From NCBI GenBank assembly GCA_002480565.1, contig DLCK01000076.1, positions 127,595 through 191,594 of the forward strand: 64,000 nt of DNA. Reading direction: 5' to 3'. The DNA is from Phycisphaerales bacterium UBA7800 (lineage in GTDB: Bacteria; Planctomycetota; Phycisphaerae; Phycisphaerales; Phycisphaeraceae). A program made the position numbers and the translations under genes. The notes beneath the pieces were generated by a model that did no database searches, was not told the origin of the DNA, and was given only the letters and a program-made list of their open reading frames with translations. The stretch's first letter is position 1, and every line of letters begins with the position of its first letter. Below are positions 15,001 to 30,000 of the stretch, in pieces.

Positions 15001-18000
15001 CCCGAGCCGACGAACTGGCACCCACCCTCAGTGTCGGTAATCTGGGCGATGCCTATGACGTGCGTGGCCTGACTGTGGATAGTGGCAATAAACTCTATTT
15101 TGTTAGTCGTCACAATGGTGGTTATCAAAATACAGCATTTGATCACTACAACCTTCGTATCGTCCATCAGGATCCAGAAACCGATACCGTTGTCACTACT
15201 GAAAATGTTGGTGTCATCCAAGAAAGTGGCAGCAACATTCAGGCAATTTTCGCCATTCAGGACGTTCCGTTAGAAAATACACCAACAAACTTCACAGCAG
15301 GCAATCTCATTACTGCAGGTTTCTCACTGGCGCGTCCAGCAGTACCATTGCAGGAAGTCAACGGCGATCTGGGCGATGTGTTTGAAATCACCGCAGTCAC
15401 AGCCATCAACAGTGAAACCGGTGTGGATCAAGCAGGCGGCGAAGACTCGCTTTACGCTGTACACAACAACGGCACATCCTACGACCTGTATCACATCCGC
15501 CAGCAAGACGCTGTGGTTCCCCTGCCATCATCTGAAGTCGATGGTGTGAGTCTGAGCTTCACCAATGTTGTGGCATTGTCTTCAGATCAGTCTGGTCGAA
15601 CGCTGCATGTCTTTGATGACACCGGTGCGGGCATCACTGTCTGGGAAATCCAGATTGATATTGATACTGATGAAATTACTTCAGTGACCACACTCACGGG
15701 TAGTCTTAATGACGGAACAGATAATATTACAGGTGTCACCGACGTAACGCGTGATATTGATGGTAATCTGTTCTTCGTCGGCTTGACTGCTACAGGTGGG
15801 ACGACACAGCAACTGTTTATGCTTGACACCACTGCTGGAACTGCAAACACAGCTGTCCTTGTTGGTGCTTTGACAGATGGTGCCGCAGTCACAGCCACGA
15901 TCAAGGGAATCACCTTTGGTCAGATTAATGATTACACCACCAATCCATTTAACACGGATATCTACTTCGTCATTGACACGGGTGCAGGCGATGAACTCTA
16001 CACAGCCAATTACTTCTTTGATGTGAATGTCGGCGTTTCTGTCACGATCAGTGCTGTTGTTGGTGGCAGCATTACTGGAGCAGTTGATACGACCGCCATT
16101 TCTGTGAACCAAAATGGTGATTTGATTACCATGGATGCCGGCGGTGGTACACCTCAGCAGATCCGAATCATCGAAAGTACCGGCTACGACCCATCTCTTG
16201 CTGTTGTTGATGCGGTATCCAATGCTGATCGCCCCATCTCCACAGACCTCTATGGCTATGCCGGTTCACGAAGTGACAACTTTGATAACCAAGGTCGTGC
16301 GACTCAGTTCTACAGCCTGCTGGATAACGGCGGCGGTGACTTTAGCCTGCTGGTTTCTGGCAGCGAAGAAGCAATTACAGGCTTTGAATTTATCGGTGAA
16401 TTGACCGACACCAATGGTGATCCGATTTACTTTGTGCAATCCATCACCCGTGCTCCTGGGGATGATAAGCATGTGTATGTAGCTGGTTCAGCAAGCCCGA
16501 CCTCCGGCTCACCTATGTCTCTGTATCTGATCAACATTGATCCAACCACAGGCACACTTGGTCAAGCAGATAGTGAATGGGCTTTGAGTAACGGCGTCGT
16601 ACCACTGGTCTACCACGTAAAGGGCTTGGCCATCGAAGCCAATGCCTATAACTACGACGATCTTGCTTCACCTGCCTTAAGCCAACCCAAGATGTATGCC
16701 ATTGTGGATGATCCTGCAGGCGATACGCTTGTTGAAATCTTCATACCAGGTATCACGGAAACCAGCCCCGAAACCATTGGTTTTGTCACTGAAATCGGCC
16801 AGATCAACCAAGCAGTTTCGGGTCTTGACATTCGTTATGAAGGCAACCAACAGGTGCTTTATGCCTTATCCGGTGATCTGGGTGCTCCGACTCGAAACCT
16901 CGTCCAAATTTCATCCACATCCGGTAGTGGTAGTATTGTCCCCAATGGTCAAATCGACACTAATCTTCGCGGCTTGACCTTCACAAATGACAACAACGAC
17001 CTTAACGGTTTCATGCAACCCTATGCCCTGCGTGGCGATGCTTCACTACAGACAAACGATCAACTCTTCACTTGGTATTTCACGCAGGAACTCTATGAAG
17101 TCAACAACGGCAGTGCGACTGCATCAAGTCGAACCGAGCTTCTGCTTGATGGAGAAGAATTACGCTTTGACCGTCAGAATGTCCAGTTCCGCGCTATAAC
17201 AGTCGATCCTACGGATGGAACCATATGGGCAGTCATGCGCGTCGATACCGATGGCGATGGCAGTATCCGTGACCCAGAAGCAGTGGCAGATGACCAACTC
17301 TACGATTCAGATGACCTTGAATACCTTGTCAAGCTTAACCATACAGCAGACACGGTAGATATCACCGCCTCAGGCAATGCTCGTAACGTCGAAGTCATCG
17401 GACTACTCACTGCAACCAACACCGCAAGTGGTGATGGCAGTACCTTCATCCGCGAAATGGACTTCACCGCAACCGGCGAACTGGTCGCTTTGAACATCAC
17501 CTCGGATAACGACACCGAACTCATTGCAGTCAACCGTGACAATCCCTCCGACTCACAGGTGATCGTCCATGAATTGATTTCCACAGTCGCTGGCACTGTC
17601 TTTATGTACGGTGATGATGCACAGCAAGGCACCGGAACGAATGTCTTTGACCAATACGGCGGACTTCAAGGTTTAGGTGCAGATATCCTCGGTCGCTTCT
17701 ACGCAATCCAGAATGGACCATCCGATACCGATACCAGCCAGTCAATTATCCCTAACATCATCAACAGTTCTGTGGATGTGAATCAGGATGCTACTGCAGA
17801 CTACGGTATCCAAACCGGTACCTTCGGCACGGATATCACTAACTACACCGACATGACCGTCACACCATTGGTAAACGCTGATGGTTACTACCGCGTCTTT
17901 GCTGTGGGTGATTCTGGCAGTGGCTTCCAGTCAATCTACGAAATCTTTGATGCTCAGCGTGCTGGAACCACTGGAACAGTCAGTGCCTCAATTGGCATTG

Positions 18001-21000
18001 CTGCAATCAACAACAGTGTTGATACTGACGACAACAACACCATCGGTGAAGATGTCGGCGGACGATTGACCCATATCACCGGTCTGGAAAATGACCCCAA
18101 TGGTAATCTGGTCTTTACGGCGTTTAACATTGATGTCCCGGTCATCACAGGCAACCTGCACATCAGCAACAGCGGATTAATCGAAGACTCCAAAAATGCC
18201 ATTCCTGGTAACGCCGTCGCAGTTGCCATGTCCAATGTGGCCTCACCGTTTACCAATAACGCAGGTGTCTATCAAGATGCTTCTGTCAACGTCTACCGTT
18301 CATTGGTTCTCTCCGATGATGGTAACCTCTACTACGTGGACATGGATGATGAAATGGCCATCCGTGACATCTGGCATGTGACGGATAATGGCACCGACCT
18401 GCATCAAGCCGGTGGATCGACATCGATTGTTCTTAATACGCTAGCTACAGACGATGACGATGCATTGATTACAGGTATCAATGCAATGGATATGAACCTG
18501 GCAGGTGGCGCGACCTTCACCAATGGCTCGCTGTACTTTGTGGGCAACGATGGTTCAGTCAACGATTCGATGCGTCTGTACAAAATTGATAATGCAGGTG
18601 GTTCAGCAACATTCACTGCTGTTGATGACGAAATTGGTGCGATTGTCAATACGCTGGTAGCGGATGTCATCGCTGACGCAACCACGGATTTGAGTGCCTT
18701 GAACTATAACGCTGGCATTGGATTAACTGGCACGTTATCTGTCAATGGCATAGATGTCACTACCGGTGCCCAGACATTGCAGCATGTGTTTGATAATATT
18801 GCTGCAATTGCAGGTGAAACATTCTCTGGTGCAATTGATGATACCGGTCAGATCACAATTGCAAACTCTGCAGGTGTTGTCAATCTCACAGGGGACTGGG
18901 CTGGTCTTGGTGTAGTTGCAGGGAACGGCACTGCTTCTGCAACCATTGCCGCTGTTGACGCCAAACCTGTCATCACAGATGAAATCCGCGCTTTAGCCTT
19001 TGGTGCTGCTGCTAATGGTCAGGCCGATGAACTCTTTATTGTCTATACCGATACGGTAACCGATCCTGATAATCCAGTTGAGTATCTGGCACGCCTGAAC
19101 AATCAAGGCCAGATTGTTGAACGAACTGCAATTGATCCCTACTTCCAGATCGACCAGAACAATGCAACTGCTACTGATGCGGTGACAACCAATATCGTCG
19201 CTTTGGCACTCAACGCCAACGGTGACATGCTTGCATTGGATGACCGCGGAGATGGCGATGACAACATGCTTCGCATTGACGTGGACTTTACAGGTGGTAC
19301 AGCAGGTGAAATTCAAGCATGGTCTGACCACGCAGAACGCCAGAGTGTTGACGGCGTAAACGACTTGGCCAGTTCCAACTCAGCGATTTACAACGGCGTG
19401 ACTGACAACCGATTCTTCGGTGCGGGTACTGCCAGTACGACATTAATGGTCAGTGGTGATGAACTTTTCACTGCCAATGTTACCAATCCGACTCTGATCG
19501 CTGGAGTAACCGACGGCACGGTAACTGCCAATATGCTTCAAGCCAATATCATAGATGCAGTGGTTTACGGCGATGACAGCATCGCTATGACCGGTGAATC
19601 AAATGGTATTTCAATGTCGCCAGTGACGGGTGACCTGTTCATCCTCGTCAACGAAGGTGATTACATCACCAATCACACACTCATTGGCACAGATGTTCTG
19701 GTGAACTCCGAACGCCTGATCCAACTGTCTAGAACAAACAACATTCTTGTCGGTGATGGTGCGGCAGATCGTGGTATCTTGGATATTGACCCACTTGCAA
19801 ATGATGACAATATCGGAACGAATACCATCGGTATTGAATTCCTCAATACGGGTGTCCTGGTTGCCCATGTATCCCAAATGGGTGATGGCTCATTGCCAGG
19901 CAACAGTCGTTTCTATAACCAACTTGTTGAAATCAATACTGAAGATGCAACAGTCTCCTATGCACGTGGAACCGGCACCTCACGCCGCAATGATGTTGAT
20001 AGCTCGCTTACAGGCTTGGCTGCTGACCCAGCAGGTAATCTCTACAGCTATTCCACGCAAGCAGGTGGCAACAATGACGAAATCTGGATCGGCACACCTT
20101 CGGTCCTGTATGTCAGTTCCAGTCAACAGTCGATCTTCGACTTTAATGTGACTTCATCGACTACAACCGATGCTGATTTTGACACGATCACCGTACCCGA
20201 CGAAGCATTCCTGCAGGATACAGCAGACGATCTGCAAAACCCCATTGAAGATATTTTCAGCGGCCTTGCAGTCGATGCCAACGGCGTGATCTATGCGACT
20301 CTCACTGACATTTCTACAAGCAACAATGTCAATCGACTGGTGACTGTTGGAACACCGGGTAATGCCGATGCAGGTATCTTTAACCGTGTGGGCAATTCCA
20401 CTGGTGCGATCCTCGTTGGTGGTGCTCATACCAATATCACCGGCCTGGACTTTATGGCTGACGGACGTCTGGTCGCTATTAACTACCAGGGTACAGGTCA
20501 AGGCCAACTCATTGCCATTGACTCAACCGACACCACCCTCTCGACTCAGTTGAGCGGTTTTTCCAGTGACTTTGATGATCTGCGAGGCATCTCGGCTTAT
20601 GGCAGCTTCCTCTACGGTGTACAAAACATCGACGATGGGGACGATCTACTGCTGACATCAAGTCTGGAATATGGCTACTACTCCATTAATGCTTCTAACG
20701 CATCAGCCAACCTGCTGGGCGTACTCGTCGATTCCGACGGAACCAACATCACCGACGTCTTCACGGCAGTGGCACTTAATGCAGCTGACCAGATGTATGC
20801 GGTTCGCCGTGTGAGACTCGAAGCTAACACACGACTGGCAGCACTCAACGGTGGCCTTGGCGTTTCAATTAACAACAACAACGACTTCACCATCAACCTC
20901 AGTGGTAGTGTCAGCGAATCCATTAACATCAATCTTTCACCGACCAACACGTTGACGGTGGATGATGTGATCACCGCAATCAACGCCAGTGCGACAAATG

Positions 21001-24000
21001 TCACCGCTAGTCTTGATGCCAACGGCTTCCTGGTGCTCACCGCGCCTTTGGCCACTGACACCATAACCGTGACCGCACAAAACGGCAGTACGGCTGCCAG
21101 CGACCTGGGGATCCTCACAGCACAAATGACTCAGAGCGGTGCGGACTTCCAAGGCGCTATTATTGCAGGCGATTCGCTCTACCTTGTCCAAGCCGATGCA
21201 GATGCAGATGGTGATGCAGAACTCACACCACTTGGCTTGATCCTCGTCGGTGGTAACACGATCAACATCGAATCCATGGTCTATACACGTGACGATAAAC
21301 TCGTGGGCTATGACGATACGAATCAACTCGTTGTTATCGACTACGAAGATCCGACCAACTCACAGTTGATTCTCAGTGGAACCAGCTATACGAATCTCCG
21401 TGGTTTGACAATTGACAGCGAAGGCTTGTTCTACTCGCTTAATGACAATGCCCTGATCAATGACACGCTCAAGGTCAGCGGTAGTGGCCAAAGTATTCTG
21501 ACCTATGATGATCCAGGTGATATCGCTGGCGGCGGACTGACACCTGATACACAGGCAGACTTTGAAGTCCTTATTGATGGTGGCAGTATTACCCAACAGG
21601 TCACCGGACTTGCAACCAACGGCACAGATGTCTTTGCTGTCCGAAACGTCAATGGCCAGGATTTGCTCTTTGCCGTAAATCCAACAACTGGCGCCATCGT
21701 CGAATTGGGTGCGGTTCAGGTTGGTGGGATTGATACACAGATCAACGGCATGGACTTCCGTGATGGGCGTCTCGTCGCTTTGGATGAACTTACCGAAAGT
21801 CTCGTCTCCATTGGCTATCCAACAGACACCATTACCGACCCATTTGCTGATCCGGCAGATTCGGTTTACCTAAGTGAACTCTTCAGCGTGGATAGCTTCA
21901 ACATCCAATTGGTGTCGGACTCAAATGGATTCTTCTACACCTATGACACTGTCACCAGTGAATTGCGTGGCAGTACCAATGTACAGTCTGTCTTGAGCTT
22001 TGATAAAGCGACAGGCCTGGTCGCTTCACAGATTAATCTTCAGGATTCATCTGGGAACATTCTCGACCGATTCACTGGACTGAGTCGCGATTCAGATAAC
22101 AACCTCTATGGTGTGTTGCGTGACGAAACCAACAGCCAGGATATTCTCTACACCATTGACGAGGCTACCGGTATTATCTCGCAAATTGCAGGCGCCACTG
22201 ATGGTACAGGTGTCATCAAGGTTGGGGATGTCACCTTCACGACAATCTCAGCAATTGAGTTTGCCCGTGATGGTTCACTGTTTGCAACGGATATATTGGG
22301 TAATCAGCTTCTGAGAATTGACCTTAGCGACCCATTGTTCTCCGAATCAATTGTCAATAGTGCTGATAGTCTGGCGGACTTCGACGGCTTTACGTCTGAC
22401 GCAGATGGTTTGTTCTACTCCATAGCTCCCAACTCTGCGACTGTGCCTGACGAAGGACGCGACCTGTTAATCCAAAGCTCAAGCACACAGAAACTCTTTG
22501 AGTTTACCGCTCCAAGTACATCCACTGATGTAGGCGGAACCGATTACGCCAAGGCAACAGACTCGGTTGATCTGACTTTGGCTGGTTCGGATATTTCAAA
22601 CTCTGTGACCGGTCTTGCCTTTAATGTCGGTGATGATTTATTCGTCGCCATTCAAACTTCCACAGGTTCTGAAATCCTGTGGGTTGATGTCCCCGTAACC
22701 GGCATTGACTTTACAGCTGCGACACTCACGCTTACTTCAATCGGTACTGTCAATATTAATTCTGCTGTAGTTTCCATTGACGAAATGGACTTTAACAGTG
22801 ACAACACACTCATTGCTATTGACCGTCTCAGTCAGACCATGATTGTGGTGGATACGACGACTCCTGCCAACTCACTGCTGCTTGATGATTCTGTGGATGT
22901 CGCCAATCTGATGGGACTCTCCATCGGTAACGGTACTGCCAACATGGATTATGTTTACGGTATCCGCAGTGACAGTGATACTGATGGTGAAGTTGAACTC
23001 GTTGCTTCGACCAACAATCAAGGCCTGTACTACTTTGATGTGGCAACAGGATTCTGGACCAATTACGGTGATCTGACCGGTGGCAACATCGGTGTTGACG
23101 ACACCATCACTGCTCTGGCAATGCTTAACGGATACCTTTACGGCACCCTGCGTGACCGTCAAGTGGATATCACCGCTGATAGTCTGCTCACACGACTGCT
23201 AAATGGATATACAGTTGACAATACCGCAGGCCAGGCAGATATCAGCATCACACGTGGTGACAATACCAACCTGCTGATCAATCTCATTGATCAAATTGAT
23301 GCCAACACGTTGATTTCTGAAATCGGAGGCTTCACCGAGCTTAATAATGCTTCTAGTGACATCCGAATCACCGACACATCCGGCAATACCTACGATGTGA
23401 ATTTTGACACAGCTACTGATATCAATGATGTGATCACATTGATCAATACTGCCTTGACGGGAAGCACTGTCAGTGTGAGTATTGATATTGATGGTACCGG
23501 TCTACAGTTGATCGACACGGGTACTGGCACTGATGCTACGCTGCGAGTTCAAAACCTTGGTGACTCCACTGCCGCGACTGATTTGGGAATTCTTGGGACA
23601 GATGATGATGGCGATGGCATTATCCTTGGCAGTTACCTGACGCATCGCACAGTCCAGGACTTGATTGATGCGGTCAACAATGACGCAAGCAATATCAGCA
23701 AGGCTTTGATCTCTCTTAACGGTGTGATTCCTGCTAATGGCGAAACGTTAATTATCAATGATGGTGAAGGCCATACTGTCACCTTTGAGTTCTATGACAA
23801 TACTGCTGCTGATTATGCAGGCAGTAATACGATGATCGATACGCAGTCTGCAACCATCAGTACAATTCTTGATCTGCTTGGAAATGCGGTTATTGCTTCG
23901 ACTTCAACGCTAAATGTTGAGAGCTTCTTTGTGAGTGGTTCGGATATCACTCTTTATCATACGACGACCAACCTTGAAAACGATTTGGCTTCGGTAACAG

Positions 24001-27000
24001 CATCGGGCGTAAATCTCCAGGCGACCAACTTTGGTGTGGTTCGTTTGTCGATCACGGATGATGCAACCGGTTTGCAGATTGTTGATGGTATTGAAGGTGC
24101 AAATGCCGTTGTTTTGACAGTTGCTGATACGGGAGCTGGAACGGCTGCGTCTGACCTTGACTTGGATACTTCTGCTGCCGTGGCCACTGACAATACGATC
24201 ACCAGTGCGGATCTACGTGGCGATCAGGATATCCTGGTCACGATTGCTCCCGATGCATCAGTGACACGCATTGGCGCCATCAGCATTGATGGTGGTAGTA
24301 CCACGACAGAGATTAAAGCACTTGAAGCTGGCACGGATAACAATCTCATCGGTTACACCGTGGACGGCACAATGATCAGCATTGATTATGCCAATGATCC
24401 GTCAGACTCGATTGCCATCTCCTCAACAGCTGACATGTATGCTGCAGGAACCCTAAACGGCATGGCAACGGATGCCGACGGATTTGTCTACGCATTTGAT
24501 GCGAATAATGATTTCTTTGTCAGTGACAACCAACAATCACTATGGCAAGTTGATTCAACGAACGGTGAAGCAACACAAAATGCCTTGGATTTTGCAGCTG
24601 TGATTGCATCCGCTACTGACTTGGACGAGACCGTTGTCGCAGTTGCATACAATGCCGTGACCGATCGGATCATTGCTGTCACTGGTGATACCAATCAACA
24701 GCGCGTTTGGGTTATTCAGACCGATGGCACCATCGACAGTGTGTCTAATATCACTTATACCAACACTGGCGCCAGTGCGATTAATGTAATGAACATCATC
24801 GCCATGGAATATACCAGCACCGGACGTTTGCTGGCGATCAATGAAGGTCTTACCGGCCGACAATATGTCGAAATCAACACCACAACAGGTGTAGCGTCCT
24901 ATGTCAATGCAGAAGGTACACTCTCAGACGACTTGGTCGGTTTGACTGCTGATGAAGATGGACGTTTCTACAGTGTGGGTGATGATAACCTCAGCAATAA
25001 TGTGCTCTACACTTCTACAGGTGACATTTACACCGTCAGTAGCACGACATCGACAATTCAGGGCAATGCATCGGCATTGGCGACTTCAATAAACACTGTG
25101 CCAATCACCATGCTGGGTAATGTCACCGGGTTGGCGTTTGATCAGAACGACACACTTTACGCTGTTAGCCAACAGCAAGTGGACAGCACTTTTGTAGATA
25201 CACTGTATCAGCTTGAACTTTCTGGCCAGGCCACCAATCTAGGTGCGATCAATGTCATTGACGGCAATACGGATGAAACTGATCCGAATGAAGACTTTAC
25301 CCAGATTATCGGGATGGACTTTACCTCGGATAATGAATTGCTCGCCTTTGATGACGCGACTGCTTTGATGCGGGATAACACCATCAACGGTGGTGCAGGT
25401 GTAGGCGATGGTGTTCGATTGATTCAGATTAATCTTGATGAACCGGGACTCAGTACATCACTCACCGCACCAGTCGATACTGATTATGCAGGTCTGACCA
25501 TCGACTCAGAGGATCGTCTGATTTCCTACGATGCGACTAATAAGCAATTGCTTATCACCAGTGATACGCCGTTGCAGGTCCTGTTTATGATCACCCATGA
25601 CGTGGTGGCAGGAACAGCAACCTTCGACATCCTTGGCACGATTGATTCTGAAAATCTGATCGTTAATCTGGCGATGAATCCTGTAACGCAAGCCCTTTAC
25701 GGTGTGATGCGTGACAAGGGAGATTCAACAGATCCGACGGATAATTACGATCGTTTGATTGATCTGAATTACAGTTCACCGGTGACCATTGGAACGACTG
25801 ACTATATCAACTTCACTTATGTCGGAGATGGTACTGAAGCAGGTGCTAATATTCTCCGCACCGATGGCACACATGCCCAGATTATTGGTATGGATTTTGG
25901 TATTGGTGACGTCGATGACGATACACAACGTGACCTGTATCTCATAGATGAGTCAGACTCAGATGGCCCGTCTTTGATTCTACTTTCGGACACGAATGCA
26001 GATGATGATTATGATCCCAATGACAGCACATTCATGCAGTTTATGGGCAATAATCTTGATTCACTCAACAGCTTCACGTCAGATGGTTATGGTGTGTTCT
26101 ATTCACACAACCAGACAACCAACATGCTTATGACCAGTGGCACGATATTCGTGGCTGCAGTGAACCATGATGCGCCGGTATTGACCGGTTCAGTTGGTGG
26201 TGTGATTGGTCAGGATCAGCGTGTTCTGCATACCGATGACACGACCGGTTGGGAATTCACGTTTGTCGACATCGCCGCAGATAATGCAGGTGACGTTTGG
26301 GCTGTGGTTATACACAACGAGCCGACGATCGGTGAGTATGATTTGATGAAGGTCATTCAGGACCCAGACACACGTGAAGTCATCGGTTTTGAAGAAGCGA
26401 ATACGGTAACCGAATACATCCACTGGCCTACGACCTCGTTGCCACCGGTGTTGGATATTACTGCAATCGACGCACATCCTGGAACCGGACAATTATTCAT
26501 TGCTGCTGAAGATACAATCATTGCATCGCTCAATGGAACCTCTGCATTACTTCAAGCCGATATCTCCACGCTGCTACCTGGTATGACGATTGTGACTTTC
26601 GCATTTTCCAATTACCAGCCTGGCCAAGCGGTTCCAGCCAATTCTCATCCTGAAATCACTCTCATTGTTCAAGATGATGCAGGCATCCAGTATGTCACGA
26701 TTCTTAACTGGGATTCTACTGATGCACTCGTTAGCGAAGTGATTCCTTTGATTGATGAAAATGGCAATCCCATTTCAGTGTCAGCAGTTGATTACAACGC
26801 TCAGGGCTATCGCAATCCGATGCTCACTCAAGGATCAGCAACCACGTCAATCGAGTCTGATTTGATCGCACTTGAATCAGTCGATCCGAACAATCCTAAT
26901 AGCCGCGTGCTCTATCGTATTGGTACCGGCCGTAGTGACGAACCGTTGGGTACGGTGACTACAGTGACCAACCCGACATACAATCCTGCGGATATCATCT

Positions 27001-30000
27001 CTGACCGCATGGTAGGTTATACATCCATCGCCGGACCTTATGGTGGCTCCACTGACCAGATAGGTGACTTTAACTATGCCGGACGATTCCTCAGTATTTA
27101 TGATGCGACTGGCACGTTTGATGAAAATGGTGATGGTTACTTTGACAGTGATGAACTGTGGGTCAGTGGTAACCGGCTCTACGCTGTGAACAGTCTTACC
27201 GGCCTTGCAACTGCACGATCAAATCTGGTGATCCAGGATGGTAATTCCATCCACGGCATCGCTGTGGCTGAAGATATCAAGGGCTTGGCCTTTGAAGGAA
27301 GCCTCGAATCCGGTGTCAAAGGCAACCTTTACGCTATCTGGGATGATCTGCAATACCGAGATGGAAACGGTAACCCAATTGATGACAGTTCGGATCATGA
27401 AAGTATTGATCGTCTGATCACAATTAATGAATGGACTGGCGAAGTCCAAGTCGTTGGAACTGTGAGTATCGCTGACAATCCCGATCCTGCTGCTGCCGAT
27501 AGTGGAGATGCGCCAGCAGTGCGCATTAATACCTCTATACGCGGTATGGACTTTGATGCCAACGGTGAATTGATCGCAATTCATGGTGAACCCAGTGACG
27601 CCGGCGTAGAATTTTCCAACATCAATGGAACGACAGGCAGCATCGAACGTCAGACCATCATGGTCCATTTGACCAACCCAACTGACAATTCGATCATCAT
27701 CGGTGATCCAGGCAGTATCCGTGATGACCTTTACGGTTACGCATCTGACTCCAATGGTCGGTTCTATAGCATCTTTGACTTTGACTATGTCGACCAAACT
27801 GTGACAAGTAACAGCACTCAGAATTCAGAACTCTGGGCAAGTGAAGACTTCAACCCACTTGTATCGGTCAATGGTGACTTTAACAGCCTTGCCTTTGATA
27901 TGTATGGCAATCTTGTTTCAGCCAATATCGATATCGAAGACATCACTTTTGTTACAGCCAATGTCAATGGCAAGGAAGTCCTTTACGCAGTTATCTACAA
28001 CAAGGATCAACAACAGACAGAGCTTTATCGTGTGAATCGTAACCCAGTAACCGGCGGTCTGAACTTTGACCCGGATATGCAAAGTGTTACTGACACTGTT
28101 GGCCTTGGATCATTGACTTTCCTGGGGGTGATTACTGACGATTTGGGTATGCAGTACACAGGCATTGAAGCAATTACTTCAGCATATGACACCAATGACC
28201 TGTATGTCGTTGGTTTCAATGCAGACGTCCCCGTTCCCGATATCTCCATCGGAGCGGATCTTGGTGTGACCACGGATATCTACGGCATTACGACTCTTGG
28301 TGACCGTACGTTTATCCTTGCTCCATATACCGTGACAACTGATACAGGTTCGACTACGACTACCGCCCTCTTTGAAGTGATTTATGCTGATGATGGATCG
28401 GTGAGTAGTTATGAATTACGTAATGCCAATACCGGCCTTAGTTCAGCAGTTAATGACCTGGCAGCCAACCCCGGTTCGGTAAACAAACTAGGCAATGGCA
28501 ACTTCGGTGGCACGATGTATGCAGTAGATAGTGTGAGTAATTCCATTTATGAAATCACTATTGGTCTTGCTGGCAATGCTGAGACGTATAACGTAACGAC
28601 CGTTGGTTCGGTGGGTATCTATCAGTATTCAGAATCAGGGACATTGAACCCCATTGTACCGGTAGCACTCAGTGACACCGTTAAAGCAATGGCTGTCGAT
28701 CGTAGTGGCAAGTATCTTTACATTGTTCTTGACAGTGTGCCTGACGCCTACAATCCCGGCCTGGGTGACCCAACTACAGGCGATTACCTTATCCAAGTTC
28801 GTATTGATGAACTGGGCGCAGCTGGAACGACAACGGCAATCGCAGGTATGCTCAAGGGTGAAATTGTTGACCAGAGTGGCAACGACGTGGATGTCGTAGG
28901 CATGGACTTCACATTGGATGGCGATCTTGTTGCCATTGATACCTATGCAAGTGGCAATCAAGGTGCTGCCGATTGGCGTATGATTCTTATTGATACCACT
29001 GAAGCAATCAGTGAAAGTCTCACTAAACAAGTCGATGCAACACAGATTTCACTACCCGGAAGTGTTGATACTGCTCTGCAAGGCTACGCCATCAATCGCG
29101 ATGGACGTGGCTTGTCCGTGCGTGTAGGTGCAACACCGTCTGAAATCTATATCACAGGCAACCAATTATTGCGGGTTCCATTGGTCAATACTGATGTCAA
29201 TCAGGACGGATTGACACTCGAATCCGTCGTTGATGTGGTTGGTAACCTTGATGTTCAAGGCAGTATTTATTCCAACATTACCGGAATGATCTCGCATCCC
29301 AACCAACCCCTGCTCTTTGCATCGGCCAATCAGGAAGGTTCAAACATCACCAACTTGTTGACACTCAGTACATCCGACGGTTCTGCCGGTGTGCTTGGTG
29401 CTGTTCAAGTTGATGGTGACAACACCAGCTTACTTGGGTTGGCACTGCATGCAGATGGAACACTTGGTGCAATTGATGCTGGCCAAGGTGATGGTAACTA
29501 CCGCACAATCACCATCGGGATTCCGACGGTCTCCGAAATTGTCGGAGTTATCCGTGTAGATAGTCAAGACACTCAGGTCTCTGGTATCGACTTTATCGAT
29601 ATTGATGGAGACGGTGTTAATGAATTGGTTGCTTTTGACGATTCACAACGTGTCAATGGTGAAATCATTCGTCGCTTTATCGAAATCAACACATCCAATC
29701 CATCACTCTCCACAGAATTGGTTGGCCTGGGACGTGCATCGACTGATATCTCAGGTTTGTCTGCGGTGATTAATCCTGACACGGGTGATTTTGAGTTGTA
29801 CTCCTTTGCCAATGATGCACCATTAAACAGTGCCATTGTCTTTGCTGACAGTTCAAGCACAGTTACCAATATCAATGGAGAACTTGCAACAGTCTTCTCC
29901 AATGTCCAAGGTGATCTGGGTGATCAATATGAATTCGTTGATATCACTGTGACGACCGATCAGGTTACAGGCATTGAATATGTCTATGCCGTGATTGGTA

